This document shows positions 26,152-35,290 of a stretch of DNA of 48,214 bases, one piece after another; positions within the stretch are counted from its first letter, which is position 1, and each line of letters starts with the position of its first letter. The stretch is taken from positions 1-48,214 of the forward strand of contig DASVTZ010000238.1 in assembly GCA_036387335.1 (NCBI GenBank). Reading direction: 5' to 3'. The position numbers were made by a program, and so were the translations under genes. The notes below the pieces were generated by a model. The model ran no database searches. It had not been told where the DNA came from and saw only the letters and a program-made list of their open reading frames with translations. This DNA comes from Longimicrobium sp. GTDB taxonomy: Bacteria; Gemmatimonadota; Gemmatimonadetes; Longimicrobiales; Longimicrobiaceae.

Positions 26152-28217
26152 GCGCGGCGGCGCACGTCGTGGGGTGGGCGCTCGTCCACTTCGTCTGGCA
26201 GGGCGCGCTGATCGCGCTCGCCTTCGCGGGGGTGAACCGTGCCGCGCGCCGCTCCGCGCCGTCGATTCGCTACTGGGCCGCATGCGCCGCGCTGGCGCTG
26301 ATGATGGCCGCGCCGCTCGCGACCGGTGCCTGGATCGCCGGCGCCGCCCGGGCTATACCTGCGGAGGCGGCGAAGCTGTCGGGCGAAGGGTGGCGCACGA
26401 TGCCGCTCGCGGAGGCGGAAGCGCGTCCCGCGGATGCGGCGGAGGAGGCGGCGACGCTCGCGCCTGCCCGCCTGGCGCGGCGCACCTCCATCGCCATCGA
26501 GCCGCTGGTGCCGGGACTGGCGGTGGGATGGGCGGTCGGCGTGCTCCTCCTCTCGCTGCGCCTGCTGGGCGGATGGCTGTGGGTGCGGCGGCTGGCGCGG
26601 CGCGGTCTCCTGCCGGTGCCCGCGGAGTGGAGCGCGGTGCTGGCCCGGCTGCGCGCGCAGCTCAGGATCCGGCGTCCCGTCGGCCTCTGGATCTCGCCGC
26701 ACGTGGGCGGGCCGGCGCTGATCGGCTGGCTGCGCCCTGTGATCCTGCTTCCGCTCAGCGCATCGAGCGGGCTCACTCCGCGCCAGGTGGAGCTCATCCT
26801 GCTGCACGAGCTGGCGCACGTGCAGCGCTGGGATTACGCCGTGAACCTCGCGCAGCGGCTCGCGGAGACGCTCCTCTTCTACCATCCCGGCGTGTGGTGG
26901 ATCTCCGCGCGCATCCGCGAGGAGCGCGAGCACTGCTGCGACGACGCGGTGGTGGCGCGGGCCAGCGTGCGCGACTACGTCCTGGCGCTGCTCGCCATGG
27001 AGGAGGCGCGCCGCCCCGTGCCCGCGCTGGCGCTGGGCGCCGGAGGTGCATCGCTCGTGGCGCGCGTGAGGCGCCTGACCAACCCCGCGCGCCGCACCGA
27101 TACCGCCGGACGGACGCCCGTCGCGCTCGCGGCGGCGGCGGCTCTGCTCGCGCTGGCGGCGGCGCGCCCTTCGCCCGCCCCTGGCCATGCGCCGTCACCG
27201 CTCCCGGGTCTATGCGGCGCGGATGCGGCGCCGGCCGGGCTGACGCTGTGCGCGGGGCTGGGCCGCGAGGCGGCGGGGCTGCTGCGCGGCACCGGGCACG
27301 CGGGCGCCGTCATCGTGCAGGACGTGGCGACCGGCGCGGTCCTCGTTTCGACGCAGTCCGATTCGGTGGACGTCACGCAGGCCGCGCTCCCGGCATCGTT
27401 GTGGAAGCTGGCCATCGCCGCCGCGTGGTGGGATCGCGGCTGGCCGAGCGAGGATATGGAGTGTCCGGCTGCGGCGACAGTGGCGGGGCGCCGCATCTCC
27501 AACCCGGGACGGGCTCCCGGCGTGCGCATTCGCGTGCCGGAGGAGATGCTCGTCTACTCGTGCAACACGGCGGCGGTGGAGATGGCGCTGCGGCTGAGCC
27601 GCGACGGGGGGACGGATCGGCTCGCGGCGCAGCTCGGGCGCATGGGCTTCCCCGTGGCGGGCCCGGACGCGCGGGAGGCGGCGGACCCGTCGTTCTGGGC
27701 GAGCACGTCCCCCAGCTTCCGCCGCGCGATGGCCCCGCTGGCGGCGACCGTCCACGTCGGCGGCGCGGCGACGATGGCGGATCTGGCGCTGGGCAAGGAA
27801 GCCGCGCGTGTCACCCCGCTCCACTTCTCGCGCTTCTTGCAGGCGATGGGCAACGGCGGCGTCATGCGCGCGCCGACCATCGAGGCCGCGCTCGCCGGGA
27901 GCGGCGCTTCGGTGCGGGTGATGCAGCCCTCGACCGCCGCCAGGCTGCAGCGCGCCATGCTGCGCACGGTCGAGGCGGGGACGGCGCGGGCGGCGGCGGG
28001 CACGCAGCCCGGTGCCTGGCGCCTCGGCGGCAAGACCGGCACGACCGCCTCCCCTCGCGGCGTGCAGGGCGACGGGTGGTTCGCGGGGCTCGTCTTCGAC
28101 CCCGCGGGCCGGGCGCGCTACACCGTGCTCACCTACCTTCGCCAGGGCGGCCCCGGCGGTGAAGCCCCCACGCGCCTCGCCGCCGAGGTCGCGAAGCGCG
28201 CGATCCCCGGCGAGTAG
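26148..28217 (+). CDS. BlaR1-type M56 sensor peptidase fused to a penicillin-binding transpeptidase domain
   Basis: A 689-residue protein. The N-terminal half is an M56 integral-membrane metallopeptidase with helices AAHVVGWALVHFVWQGALIA, VGWAVGVLLLSLRLLGGWLW and the zinc site H220-E-L-A-H224, then EREHCCDDAVV. From about residue 385 a periplasmic PBP-like domain follows, with S417-L-W-K420, S471-C-N473 and the K629-T-G box. In BlaR1 the sensor is usually class D-like; here the domain looks like a transpeptidase family (GKTGTT). It should bind beta-lactams covalently at Ser417 and signal the peptidase to cleave the coupled repressor. It starts in the GTGA overlap. The enzymatic activity of the sensor is unknown; all three motifs are intact, so it may be active. 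Confidence 0.87.
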   Translation: MSAAAHVVGWALVHFVWQGALIALAFAGVNRAARRSAPSIRYWAACAALALMMAAPLATGAWIAGAARAIPAEAAKLSGEGWRTMPLAEAEARPADAAEEAATLAPARLARRTSIAIEPLVPGLAVGWAVGVLLLSLRLLGGWLWVRRLARRGLLPVPAEWSAVLARLRAQLRIRRPVGLWISPHVGGPALIGWLRPVILLPLSASSGLTPRQVELILLHELAHVQRWDYAVNLAQRLAETLLFYHPGVWWISARIREEREHCCDDAVVARASVRDYVLALLAMEEARRPVPALALGAGGASLVARVRRLTNPARRTDTAGRTPVALAAAAALLALAAARPSPAPGHAPSPLPGLCGADAAPAGLTLCAGLGREAAGLLRGTGHAGAVIVQDVATGAVLVSTQSDSVDVTQAALPASLWKLAIAAAWWDRGWPSEDMECPAAATVAGRRISNPGRAPGVRIRVPEEMLVYSCNTAAVEMALRLSRDGGTDRLAAQLGRMGFPVAGPDAREAADPSFWASTSPSFRRAMAPLAATVHVGGAATMADLALGKEAARVTPLHFSRFLQAMGNGGVMRAPTIEAALAGSGASVRVMQPSTAARLQRAMLRTVEAGTARAAAGTQPGAWRLGGKTGTTASPRGVQGDGWFAGLVFDPAGRARYTVLTYLRQGGPGGEAPTRLAAEVAKRAIPGE

Positions 28218-28228
28218 CGTCCGTGGGG

Positions 28229-28765
28229 CTACTCGATCACCCGGACCGAATTCATGATCCGCTCGCCGATCGCACCCCACTCCTTCTCGAGCTCCCGAGT
28301 CACGTTGAAGCTCACCAGAAGGAATCGGCCCTGAACGGAGGTGCCCACCATGATGTTGCGTGTCTCCGTGTCCAGCGCCGGGGCCCAGAAGTCAAGCAGG
28401 AAGTAGCTTCGCCCCTCCCGCTCGAAGAGCTCGCTCCGGTTCCAGCGAGCGGTGGGGTAGGTGGCCTTGAGCTGCCCCTCCATCGCCGGGTAAGCCAGCC
28501 GGATCTGCGCCGGGGTGATGGCGTCCTGCGTATGTCCGAACGCGATGTTGATCGTCGCGGGCTCGTTGCTCAGCACCTCGGTCGGCCGCCCGGCCTGGCG
28601 GTACTTGATGTCCATGATCTCCGGCTTCAGCGGAGCGAAGTCGGCAGGCACGAGGAGCGAGACTTTGCCCCCGAGCGCGGTTCGCTGTACCAGCCTCGCG
28701 GAGTCCTGTGCCTGCGCGACAGAGACGGTGAGGCTGAGGAGGCAGGCGAGTAGTAGGGTTTTCAT
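28229..28765 (-). CDS. Secreted hypothetical protein (PsbP/DUF1795-like)
   Basis: A 178-residue protein from ATG 28765 with a signal peptide (MKTLLLACLLSLTVSVAQAQ). The mature part has alternating strands (VSLLVPADFAPLKPE, SYFLLDFWAPALD, FLLVSFNVTRELE) and a final helix (WGAIGERIMNSVRVIE), which resembles small PsbP/DUF1795-type proteins. There is no catalytic motif. The stop lies 11 bases past the M56 gene stop in the convergent orientation, so the two genes end nearly together. Function is unknown. Confidence 0.7.
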   Translation of the reverse strand: MKTLLLACLLSLTVSVAQAQDSARLVQRTALGGKVSLLVPADFAPLKPEIMDIKYRQAGRPTEVLSNEPATINIAFGHTQDAITPAQIRLAYPAMEGQLKATYPTARWNRSELFEREGRSYFLLDFWAPALDTETRNIMVGTSVQGRFLLVSFNVTRELEKEWGAIGERIMNSVRVIE

Positions 28766-28935
28766 GTGGGCTAATCGGAGCGGGGAAACCGTGGTGCCCA
28801 TCTGGACCGGCGTGCGTAAGGTAGGCGCGTCATCGTCCAAGTTCCAGCGTGGCGGAACCTGGCGCCTGCCACGACTCGGCTCTCCAGCGCTGGGAGTGCC
28901 GAGGGGGCTCGCCATCACCCACCGTCATCCTGCCT

Positions 28936-29124
28936 CGCCGGCTAGATCCTTCGGTCGCCGCAGGAGTGCGGAGTGCGCGTAGAGGTCGGGGTGGCGGCTC
29001 CCTCAGGATGACAGAAAGTCTGATCGACACTCGGCCAAACATTCCTGTCATCCTGAGCGAAGCGCCCCCCAGATCTCGCCACGACACCGCACTCTGGCGC
29101 GAAGCGAAGGATCTACTGCGCGTG
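28936..29124. repeat. Family B inverted repeat, copy 1
   Basis: The left arm (28936-29013) starts CGCCGGCTAGATCCTTCGGT and ends CCTCAGGATGACA. The right arm (29046-29124) starts TGTCATCCTGAGCGAAGCGC and ends GGATCTACTGCGCGTG. The arms are imperfect inverted copies of each other. A second copy with the arms in the opposite order is at 33170-33362. Confidence 0.8.
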
Positions 29125-29230
29125 CCCAGGCGCTCGGGCCTCAGGCAAGGTCTACGCGTGAGGCTTGCTGTACCGCGAATCCGCCGCAAAACTGGGGGAG
29201 GACCAGCGTACCACTTGCGACGGGCGACCG

Positions 29231-29734
29231 ATGAGCGAGACGGAGATCAGGATCAGGCGGGCTGAGCCGGGGGACGCGGCGGAGATCCACGAGATCTTTA
29301 CGAACCCGCGCGCGGTGTGGGGGACGATGCAGATCCCGTTTCCCAGCCTGGAGGAGTGGAAGGGACGGCTGGAGCGGCCGCCGGAGGGGGCGTACAACCT
29401 CGTGGCGGTCGTGGATGGAAAGGTGGTCGGGATGCTGGGGCTGCACGGCAACCCGTCGAAGCCGCGCCGGCGCCACGCGGCTTCGATCGGGATGACGGTG
29501 CACGACGCGTGGGCGGGGCGTGGGGTCGGGACCGCTCTCATGGCCGCCGCCGTGGACCTCGCGGACAACTGGCTGAACGTGCGCCGCATCGAGCTCAGCG
29601 TCTACGTCGACAACGAGCCGGCGATCCGCCTCTACCGAAAGTTCGGCTTCGAGGTGGAGGGCACCGCCGTCGGCTACGGCTTCCGCGGCGGCGAGTACGT
29701 CGATGCCCACATGATGGCCCGCCTGCGGCCGTAG
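29231..29734 (+). CDS. GNAT-family N-acetyltransferase
   Basis: A 167-residue protein from ATG 29231, a normal single GNAT domain. It opens IRIRRAEPGDAAEIHEIFTN. It has the acetyl-CoA loop GRGVGTALM at about residue 98 and the final block ELSVYVDNEPAIRLYRKFGF. The pattern with DNEPAIRLYRK resembles the YhhY-type amino-acid acetyltransferases. The substrate is not readable. It stands alone between repeats and an ADOP gene on the opposite strand; its stop (29734) lies five bases from the end of that gene, so the two converge. Confidence 0.88.
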   Translation: MSETEIRIRRAEPGDAAEIHEIFTNPRAVWGTMQIPFPSLEEWKGRLERPPEGAYNLVAVVDGKVVGMLGLHGNPSKPRRRHAASIGMTVHDAWAGRGVGTALMAAAVDLADNWLNVRRIELSVYVDNEPAIRLYRKFGFEVEGTAVGYGFRGGEYVDAHMMARLRP

Positions 29735-29738
29735 GCGA

Positions 29739-32393
29739 TTACCGCTCGCAGCGCAGCGCCCCCGCGGGATCGATGCGGCTGGCGCGGCGCGCGGGGAGCC
29801 AGGCGGAGGTGATGGCGACGGCCACGAGAAGGGTGGGGACGAGCGCGAAGACGACGGGGTCCTGCGCCTCGGTGCCCACCAGCAGCGACCGCAGCACCCC
29901 CGCCAGCGCGAACGCCGCCACCAGCCCCAGCACCGCGCCCGCCGTCGCCACCGCCGCGCCCTCGGCGGCGATCTGGCGGACGACGCGGCCGCGGCTCGCG
30001 CCGAGCGCCATCCGCACGCCGATCTCGCCGGTGCGCTGCTCCACGCCGTACGACAGCACGCCGTAGATCCCCACCGCCGCCAGGCAGAGCGCCGCGCAGG
30101 CGAAGAGGGCCAGGAGCGCCGCGTTGAAGCGCGGCTCGGCCACGGCGTCGCCGAGCAGCTCGTCCAGCGTCTGCACGCGCTCCACGGGGAGGTCGCGGTC
30201 CACGCGCCACACGCGCTCGCGCAGGATGCGGGCGATTGCGGCCGGGTCGCCGTCCGCGCGCACGGCCATCCACATGTCGTTCATGGGGAACTGCGCCTGC
30301 GGATAGTACGTCGCCGGATCGGCGGGCCGGCCCACGCCGCGGAACGGCTCGTCGGCCACCACGCCCACGATGCGGAAGTGCGTCGGCTGCCCCGGCCACC
30401 ACATCTGGCCGCGGTTGATGGTCTGGCCTACCGCGTCGCCATCGGGGAAGTGCTCGCGCACGAACGCCTCGTTCACCACCACGGAGCCGGGCGTGCCGAA
30501 GCGGTCCGCATCGGAGACGTCGGTGCCGCGCACCAGGGGGAGCCCCACGGTGCGGAAGTAGCCGGGTGACACGGGGCGGATGCGCGACTCCGGCCACATC
30601 CCCACCGGCGGCTCCGGGCGCCCCACGAGCGAGAAGCTGGAGGTCCACCCCTCGCTCACCGGGTGCTCGAAGGTGAACGACACCGAGCGCACCCCCGGGG
30701 CCGCCGCGACCTCGCGCCGCAGCCGGTCGAAGAAGTCGAGCACCTTGGCCGGATCGGAGTAGCGCCCCTGCGGAAGCTGGAGCTGCACGAATGTCACGCC
30801 ATCGGGCCGTAGCGGGAGGCGGGCGCGCTCGAGCTGCCACAGGTTCTTCACCAGGAGCGCCGCGCCGATGGCCAGCACCGTCGCGAGCGCCACCTCCGCC
30901 ACCACCAGCCCCTGCCGCATGCGGCGCCGGCGGCGGCCGGCGGTGGCGCCGCGCCCGCCCTCGCGCAGCGCGCCCAGCGAAACACTTGCATCGCGGTACT
31001 GGAGCGCCGGCAGCGCGCCGAAGCCGATCGCGGCCACCGCCATCACGCCGATCAGAAAGGCGGCGACGGGCTGGTCGAGCGCGATCTCGCCGGCGCGCGG
31101 GATGGCGGTGGGGACGAAGGCGACGAGGGTGCGCATCCCCGCCCACGCCACCGCCAGCGCCGCCGCGCCGCCGCCCAGCGCGAGGAGGAAGCTCTCCGCG
31201 ACCCACTGGCGGGTGAGCCGCGCGCGCCCGGCGCCGAGCGCGGCCCGCACCGCCATCTCCCGCTCGCGCGACTGGGCGCGGGCCATGAAGAGGCTCGCCA
31301 GGTTCGCGCAGCCGATCAGCAGCACCAGCAGCACCGCGCCGAACAGCGTCAGCAGCGCCGGCCGCGCATCGGCGACGATCGCCTCGCGCAGGGGGATGAC
31401 CGCGGCGCCGCGCTTGGCGTTCTCGGATGGGTACTGCTCCTCCAGCCGCTTCGCCACGGCCGATGCTTCCCGCGCCGCGCGCTCGATGGAGACGCCCGGC
31501 CGCAGCCGTCCGACCAGGGTGAAGCGGTGCGTGGCGCGCGACTCCTCCGCCGGGCCGGGAACGAGCGGCAGCCAGATCTCCGTCTCCGGCGTGAGCCGCG
31601 CCTCGTCCGGCAGCACGCCGACGACGGTGGCGGGCGCGCCGTCCAGCGTTATGCGGCTGCCGAGCACGGACGGCGATCCGCCGTAGCGGCGCTGCCAGAG
31701 GGCGTGCGTGATCATCACCACGGGTTCCGCGCCAGGGCGCTCGTCGCCCGCCAGGAAGGGGCGGCCGAGCACGGGGCGCATCCCCAGCGCGGGGAAGGCG
31801 CTCGCCGTCACGAGCTGCGCGCCGATCCGCGCCGGCCGCGCGCCGGGCGCGGTGAGGGTGACGTCCTCGCCGCGCACGGCCGCCAGCTGCTCGAAGCCGC
31901 GGAGCTGGGCGCGCATGTCGCGGTAGTCCGCGTACGACGACGACTGCGAGACCGCCTCCGGGTCGCCCCCCGTGGCGCGGCCCTGGATGGCGACCAGCCG
32001 CTCGGGCTGCGAGAAGGGGAGCGGCCTCAGCAGCACGCCGTTTACGAGCGAGAAGACCGCCGCCGCGGCGCCGGCGCCCAGGGCAAGAGTCAGCACCACC
32101 ACCGCAACGAAGCCGGGGCGGCGGCGCAGCGAGCGCGCGGCGTACCGCAGGTCGAAGCCGATCATGCCGGTCGCTCCGTGTCTGCGCCACAGCCAGAGCG
32201 CGTCGGACGACGCCCCCAGCGCGCGCCAGTGAAGCCGCGCGCGTGCCGCGGAAAGGTTCTGGCTGCTTCGTTCGGCGCGCCGCCACGCATACGCCAGCTC
32301 GCCCTCCCACTCCGCCAGCCATGCGTCGCGCAGGTGGCGCGGCACCAGCGAGCGGACGGCGCGCACCAGCGCGAACCCCGGAGGCCGGGGCAT
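29739..32393 (-). CDS. ADOP/MacB-type ABC transporter permease (884 residues)
   Basis: The N-terminal 85 or so residues (MPRPPGFALVRAVRSLVPRH...) are the helical extension typical of Acidobacterial duplicated orphan permeases. From about residue 78 a MacB-like first helix appears (MIGFDLRYAARSLRRRPGFV), then a periplasmic MacB_PCD domain with ARIGAQLVTASAFPALGM, then two FtsX domains with helices LLTLFGAVLLVLLIGCANLA and GALPALQYRDASV. The duplicated half ends PARRASRIDPAGALR. Such permeases act as ABC exporters, but no ATPase gene is adjacent. The start ATG (32393-32391) shares one base with the stop of the PadR-like regulator gene upstream. The length is normal for the group. Confidence 0.92.
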   Translation of the reverse strand: MPRPPGFALVRAVRSLVPRHLRDAWLAEWEGELAYAWRRAERSSQNLSAARARLHWRALGASSDALWLWRRHGATGMIGFDLRYAARSLRRRPGFVAVVVLTLALGAGAAAAVFSLVNGVLLRPLPFSQPERLVAIQGRATGGDPEAVSQSSSYADYRDMRAQLRGFEQLAAVRGEDVTLTAPGARPARIGAQLVTASAFPALGMRPVLGRPFLAGDERPGAEPVVMITHALWQRRYGGSPSVLGSRITLDGAPATVVGVLPDEARLTPETEIWLPLVPGPAEESRATHRFTLVGRLRPGVSIERAAREASAVAKRLEEQYPSENAKRGAAVIPLREAIVADARPALLTLFGAVLLVLLIGCANLASLFMARAQSREREMAVRAALGAGRARLTRQWVAESFLLALGGGAAALAVAWAGMRTLVAFVPTAIPRAGEIALDQPVAAFLIGVMAVAAIGFGALPALQYRDASVSLGALREGGRGATAGRRRRRMRQGLVVAEVALATVLAIGAALLVKNLWQLERARLPLRPDGVTFVQLQLPQGRYSDPAKVLDFFDRLRREVAAAPGVRSVSFTFEHPVSEGWTSSFSLVGRPEPPVGMWPESRIRPVSPGYFRTVGLPLVRGTDVSDADRFGTPGSVVVNEAFVREHFPDGDAVGQTINRGQMWWPGQPTHFRIVGVVADEPFRGVGRPADPATYYPQAQFPMNDMWMAVRADGDPAAIARILRERVWRVDRDLPVERVQTLDELLGDAVAEPRFNAALLALFACAALCLAAVGIYGVLSYGVEQRTGEIGVRMALGASRGRVVRQIAAEGAAVATAGAVLGLVAAFALAGVLRSLLVGTEAQDPVVFALVPTLLVAVAITSAWLPARRASRIDPAGALRCER

Positions 32394-32710
32394 CAGGCCG
32401 GCCTCGGCCGCAGACCGCCGGGCACCGCGGTGCCGCGCGCCTCCGGATACTTCGCCAGCGCCTCGCGCAGCGTGCCCGCGCCCGTCCCCGTGAGCTCGTA
32501 GTAGCGCCGCGGCGGGCGCCCTTCTTCGCGCGCGCGCTCCACGTCCTCCCACTCCGACCTCACGCACCCGGCGTCCTCCAGCCGGCGCAGGATCGGGTAC
32601 ACGGTCCCGCTCTCCAGCCCCGTGGCGTCCAGGATGTCGAAGCCGTGCCGGAACCCTCGCGAGAGGGCCAGCAGGACGGTGGCGGTGGGGCGGGTGAGGC
32701 GTAATGGCAT
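32393..32710 (-). CDS. PadR-family transcriptional regulator
   Basis: A protein of 105 residues with the winged helix of the PadR group: TATVLLALSRGFRHGFDILDA-type helices, then GTVYPILRRLEDAGCV, and the wing RPPRRYYELTGTGAGTLREA. It is coupled to the permease gene by one shared base (TGATG at 32395-32391). PadR proteins with permease genes usually repress them until a toxic compound binds. The downstream permease is the likely target. The upstream 32711-33428 region is repeat-filled. Confidence 0.9.
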   Translation of the reverse strand: MPLRLTRPTATVLLALSRGFRHGFDILDATGLESGTVYPILRRLEDAGCVRSEWEDVERAREEGRPPRRYYELTGTGAGTLREALAKYPEARGTAVPGGLRPRPA

Positions 32711-32734
32711 GGAAGTGCGTGAGTGTGTGAGTGC

Positions 32735-33135
32735 GTGTGGCCCCCTCCCCCCGGCCCCCTCCCCCGCCTGCGGGGGCGCAGGGCGGGTGAGGGGGAGAAC
32801 TCCCCGCTCGCCGCGCAGATCCCGTAGGGGCGCGATTCATCGACGATGAATCGCGCCCGTGCCCGACCCTGCTCCACCGCCTGCGATCCGTGGGGCAGAC
32901 CTGCGTTTCGCCGGATGCGCCGCACGCGACGCCGCACCACCGACTGCCATCCGCCCCGTTCGCGGCGGCCTATGTTTGGCACCGGACGGCCCGCGCGTGA
33001 CCGCGCCACCCCGCCATCCGCAACGCATCCGTAGGGGCAGACCTGCGTGTCTGCCCGCCCTCGCCGCGACACCGACCTACGCCCCGCCGCACAGATCCTG
33101 TAGGGGCCGCCCCATGTGGCTGCCCGTGCCCGCCG
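32735..33135. repeat. Repeat-rich tract with family C GTAGGGGC units
   Basis: It begins with a C-rich/G-rich fold (32735-32805). Then four units follow the pattern GATCCxGTRGGGGC, centred near 32826, 32895, 33034 and 33102. Two fold well: GGGCGCGATTCATCG pairs with CGATGAATCGCGCCC at 32828-32858, and GGGCAGAC pairs with GTCTGCCC at 33035-33056. No gene is seen. Confidence 0.7.
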
Positions 33136-33169
33136 GATCGCCGTAGCCCGCATCCGGGAGCGAGCCTTT

Positions 33170-33362
33170 TGTCATCCTGAGCGACGCGCTGCTCCGCCCT
33201 TTCCCGTGCGCCATACTTTGGCGCGGGGCGAAGGATCTACTGCGCGTGACGGGGGGCTCGTGTTTACCTGCCGTCCTCGTGCTTCGCCGGCTAGATCCTT
33301 CGGTCGCCGCCAGGAGGGTGGAGTGCGGCCGTTGTTGGTGGGGCGGCTCCCTCAGGATGACA
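33170..33362. repeat. Family B inverted repeat, copy 2
   Basis: Left arm 33170-33248 runs TGTCATCCTGAGCGACGCGC ... GGATCTACTGCGCGTG. Right arm 33285-33362 runs CGCCGGCTAGATCCTTCGGT ... CTCAGGATGACA. It is the same element as 28936-29124, with the arms swapped in order. Confidence 0.8.
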
Positions 33363-33428
33363 AAATCGTATCTCTACATAGGTAGAGATAGGCGACGAAG
33401 TCAAGGGTTGTATTATCGGCGACCCGGT

Positions 33429-33989
33429 TTACCTGCGGGTGACGCGGGTGAGCCAGGCGGAGAATCGCCAGGTGGCGTGCAGGGCGGCGCCCAGCCAGCG
33501 GCGGTCCGGGGCGGCGGGGAGAGGCTGGTCGGAACCGAGGTGGTCGGGCGAGATCTGGGCGAAGATGAAGTTCTCGGATTCCACGGGGGAGCCGGCCAGG
33601 CGGCGCAGAATCGCGATCTGGCCGGCGTGCGTCATCGCGTCGCTGAAGGGGCCCTGGAGAAGCTGCTCCATCGAGATGTCGCGCAGCGGCGTGCCGGCGG
33701 CGAGGTGCGCGGCCACGTCGGCCACCATCGCGTGGAACTTCTCCACCTCGACGGCGAGGCTCTCCACCTCATCCGGCCCGTACAGGCCGCCGATGAAGTA
33801 CGTGCGCGAGTAGCCGATCACCCCGCGCATGTGGCGCACGAGATCGCGCGGCGTGCGCGTGCCGGCGCCGGCGGAGAAGTCCCCGAAACCCTCGGGCGCG
33901 CCGCGAAGGGCCTTCTGCGTGCGGTACGCGAGGGCGGCGAGGAAGTGGCGGAGCATCTCGCGCTTTACGGCGTCGCTTTCCGTGGGCAT
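33429..33989 (-). CDS. DinB-superfamily protein
   Basis: A 186-residue protein from ATG 33989. The helical DinB-like pattern is seen with LVRHMRGVIGYSRTYFIGGL, a mid helix DEVESLAVEVEKFHAMVADV and a THAGQIAILRRLAG block that usually carries the third histidine of the metal site. The protein is a likely metal-binding four-helix bundle such as thiol S-transferases (DinB/BstA group), but the exact reaction is unknown. A TTG start at 34016 would add nine residues and is less likely. The gene is divergent from the DUF1835-like gene. Confidence 0.82.
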   Translation of the reverse strand: MPTESDAVKREMLRHFLAALAYRTQKALRGAPEGFGDFSAGAGTRTPRDLVRHMRGVIGYSRTYFIGGLYGPDEVESLAVEVEKFHAMVADVAAHLAAGTPLRDISMEQLLQGPFSDAMTHAGQIAILRRLAGSPVESENFIFAQISPDHLGSDQPLPAAPDRRWLGAALHATWRFSAWLTRVTRR

Positions 33990-34098
33990 GTTGGGGATGG
34001 TAGGTGTGCCGATCAATCGCCAGCCGCAACATGCGCGCGGCGGGGATGCGCGGGCAACGATCTTCTTCGCGGGTCAGGAAGCCTTCATCCGAGAAACC

Positions 34099-35100
34099 AT
34101 GTCCGCACAGACTCCAGCGCCCCGCATCCTCCACGTGCACAACGGCGACGTCGTGCGCGACAAGCTGGCGGGCTCCGGCGTGCCGGGCGACCACGCCGTG
34201 TATGCGGACGCGCTCCACGATGGCCCGCTCTTCCCCATCGACACACCCGCGGAGCAGCGTCGGGCAGCGCGCGCGGCGTTCGGCGCGGAGGCGGGGTGGG
34301 CGAGCGAGCGCGACATCCTGGAAACCCTCGCGCGCTGGGACCGGGAGCTGGAGCGCTGGGCGGAGTACGACGAGGTGGTGCTCTGGTTCGAGCACGACCT
34401 CTTCGACCAGCTCCTCCTGGCGCGGCACCTGGCCTGGTTCGCCCAACAGCCGCCCGCGGGCACGGTGCTCAGCCTCATCTGCATCGGGGAGTACCCCGGG
34501 ATGCCGGCGTTCAAGGGGCTCGGCGAGCTCTCGCCTCACCAGCTCGCGTCGCTGCTGGGCTCGCGCCAGCGCATCACCCAGCGCCAGCTCGAGCTGGGCC
34601 GCCGAACCTGGGATGCGCTGGTGGCCGAGGACCCCGCCGCCGTGGAGGCGCTCGTGGCGGAGGAGGATCTCACATCGCTCCCCTTCCTGCGCCCCTCGCT
34701 GCGCCGCTTCCTGGAAGAGCTTCCCGACCTGGAGAGCGGGCTGGGGCGGATCGAGCGCGCCGTGCTGGAGGGGGTGCGCGACGGGACGACGGACCCGGTG
34801 CGCCTCTTCCACGCCGTCCACGATGCGGACGACGTCTTCTTCATCGGCGACACCTCTTTGTGGCACAGCATCCGGACGATGGCTGCCGGTCCGCATCCGC
34901 TCCTCGCCCTCGCGCCGCGCTCCGGTGACGGCCTCGCCCCCTTTGGTGCGCTCTCGCTCACCGATGCGGGCCGCGACGTGCTCGATGGAAGGGCCGACCG
35001 CATCCGGCTCGCGGGGATCGACCGCTGGTGGGGCGGGGTGCACCTGCACGGCAACGAGGTCCCCTGGCGCTGGGATCGCCGGGCCCAGCGCGTCGTTTGA
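34099..35100 (+). CDS. DUF1835-domain protein
   Basis: A protein of 333 residues from ATG 34099. The first 60 residues read ILHVHNGDVVRDKLAGSGVP and DHAVYADALHDGPLF, the N-terminal pattern of DUF1835 proteins. A block EVVLWFEHDLFDQLLLARH follows with conserved acidic residues, then helices around ITQRQLELGRRTWDALVAED. The C-terminal part (LSLTDAGRDVLDGRADRIRL and WWGGVHLHGNEV) resembles the end of this family. No signal peptide is present. The role of the family is not known. A family A repeat follows 45 bases after the stop. Confidence 0.85.
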   Translation: MSAQTPAPRILHVHNGDVVRDKLAGSGVPGDHAVYADALHDGPLFPIDTPAEQRRAARAAFGAEAGWASERDILETLARWDRELERWAEYDEVVLWFEHDLFDQLLLARHLAWFAQQPPAGTVLSLICIGEYPGMPAFKGLGELSPHQLASLLGSRQRITQRQLELGRRTWDALVAEDPAAVEALVAEEDLTSLPFLRPSLRRFLEELPDLESGLGRIERAVLEGVRDGTTDPVRLFHAVHDADDVFFIGDTSLWHSIRTMAAGPHPLLALAPRSGDGLAPFGALSLTDAGRDVLDGRADRIRLAGIDRWWGGVHLHGNEVPWRWDRRAQRVV

Positions 35101-35144
35101 CTCCTGCTCACCCCAATCGCCCCGCGTCGATTCGGTACGGATAT

Positions 35145-35272
35145 CTCACGCGGAGGCGCGGAGACGCAGAGAGAACTGCAACTGCATGGCTCACACAGAG
35201 ACACAGAGGCACAGAGAGAACAACAAAAGGTTTCTCTGTGGCTTGCAGTTCCCTCTGTGCCCTCCGTGTGAT
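35145..35272. repeat. Family A palindromic repeat, copy 3
   Basis: It starts CTCACGCGGAGGCGCGGAGA and contains CTCACACAGAGACACAGAGG in the middle. The right side has TTTCTCTGTGGCTTGCAGTT and ends CTCCGTGTGATG. The outer right arm is shortened relative to copy 1. Confidence 0.8.
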
Positions 35273-35290
35273 GCTTTTCGTTTGTCAGGG

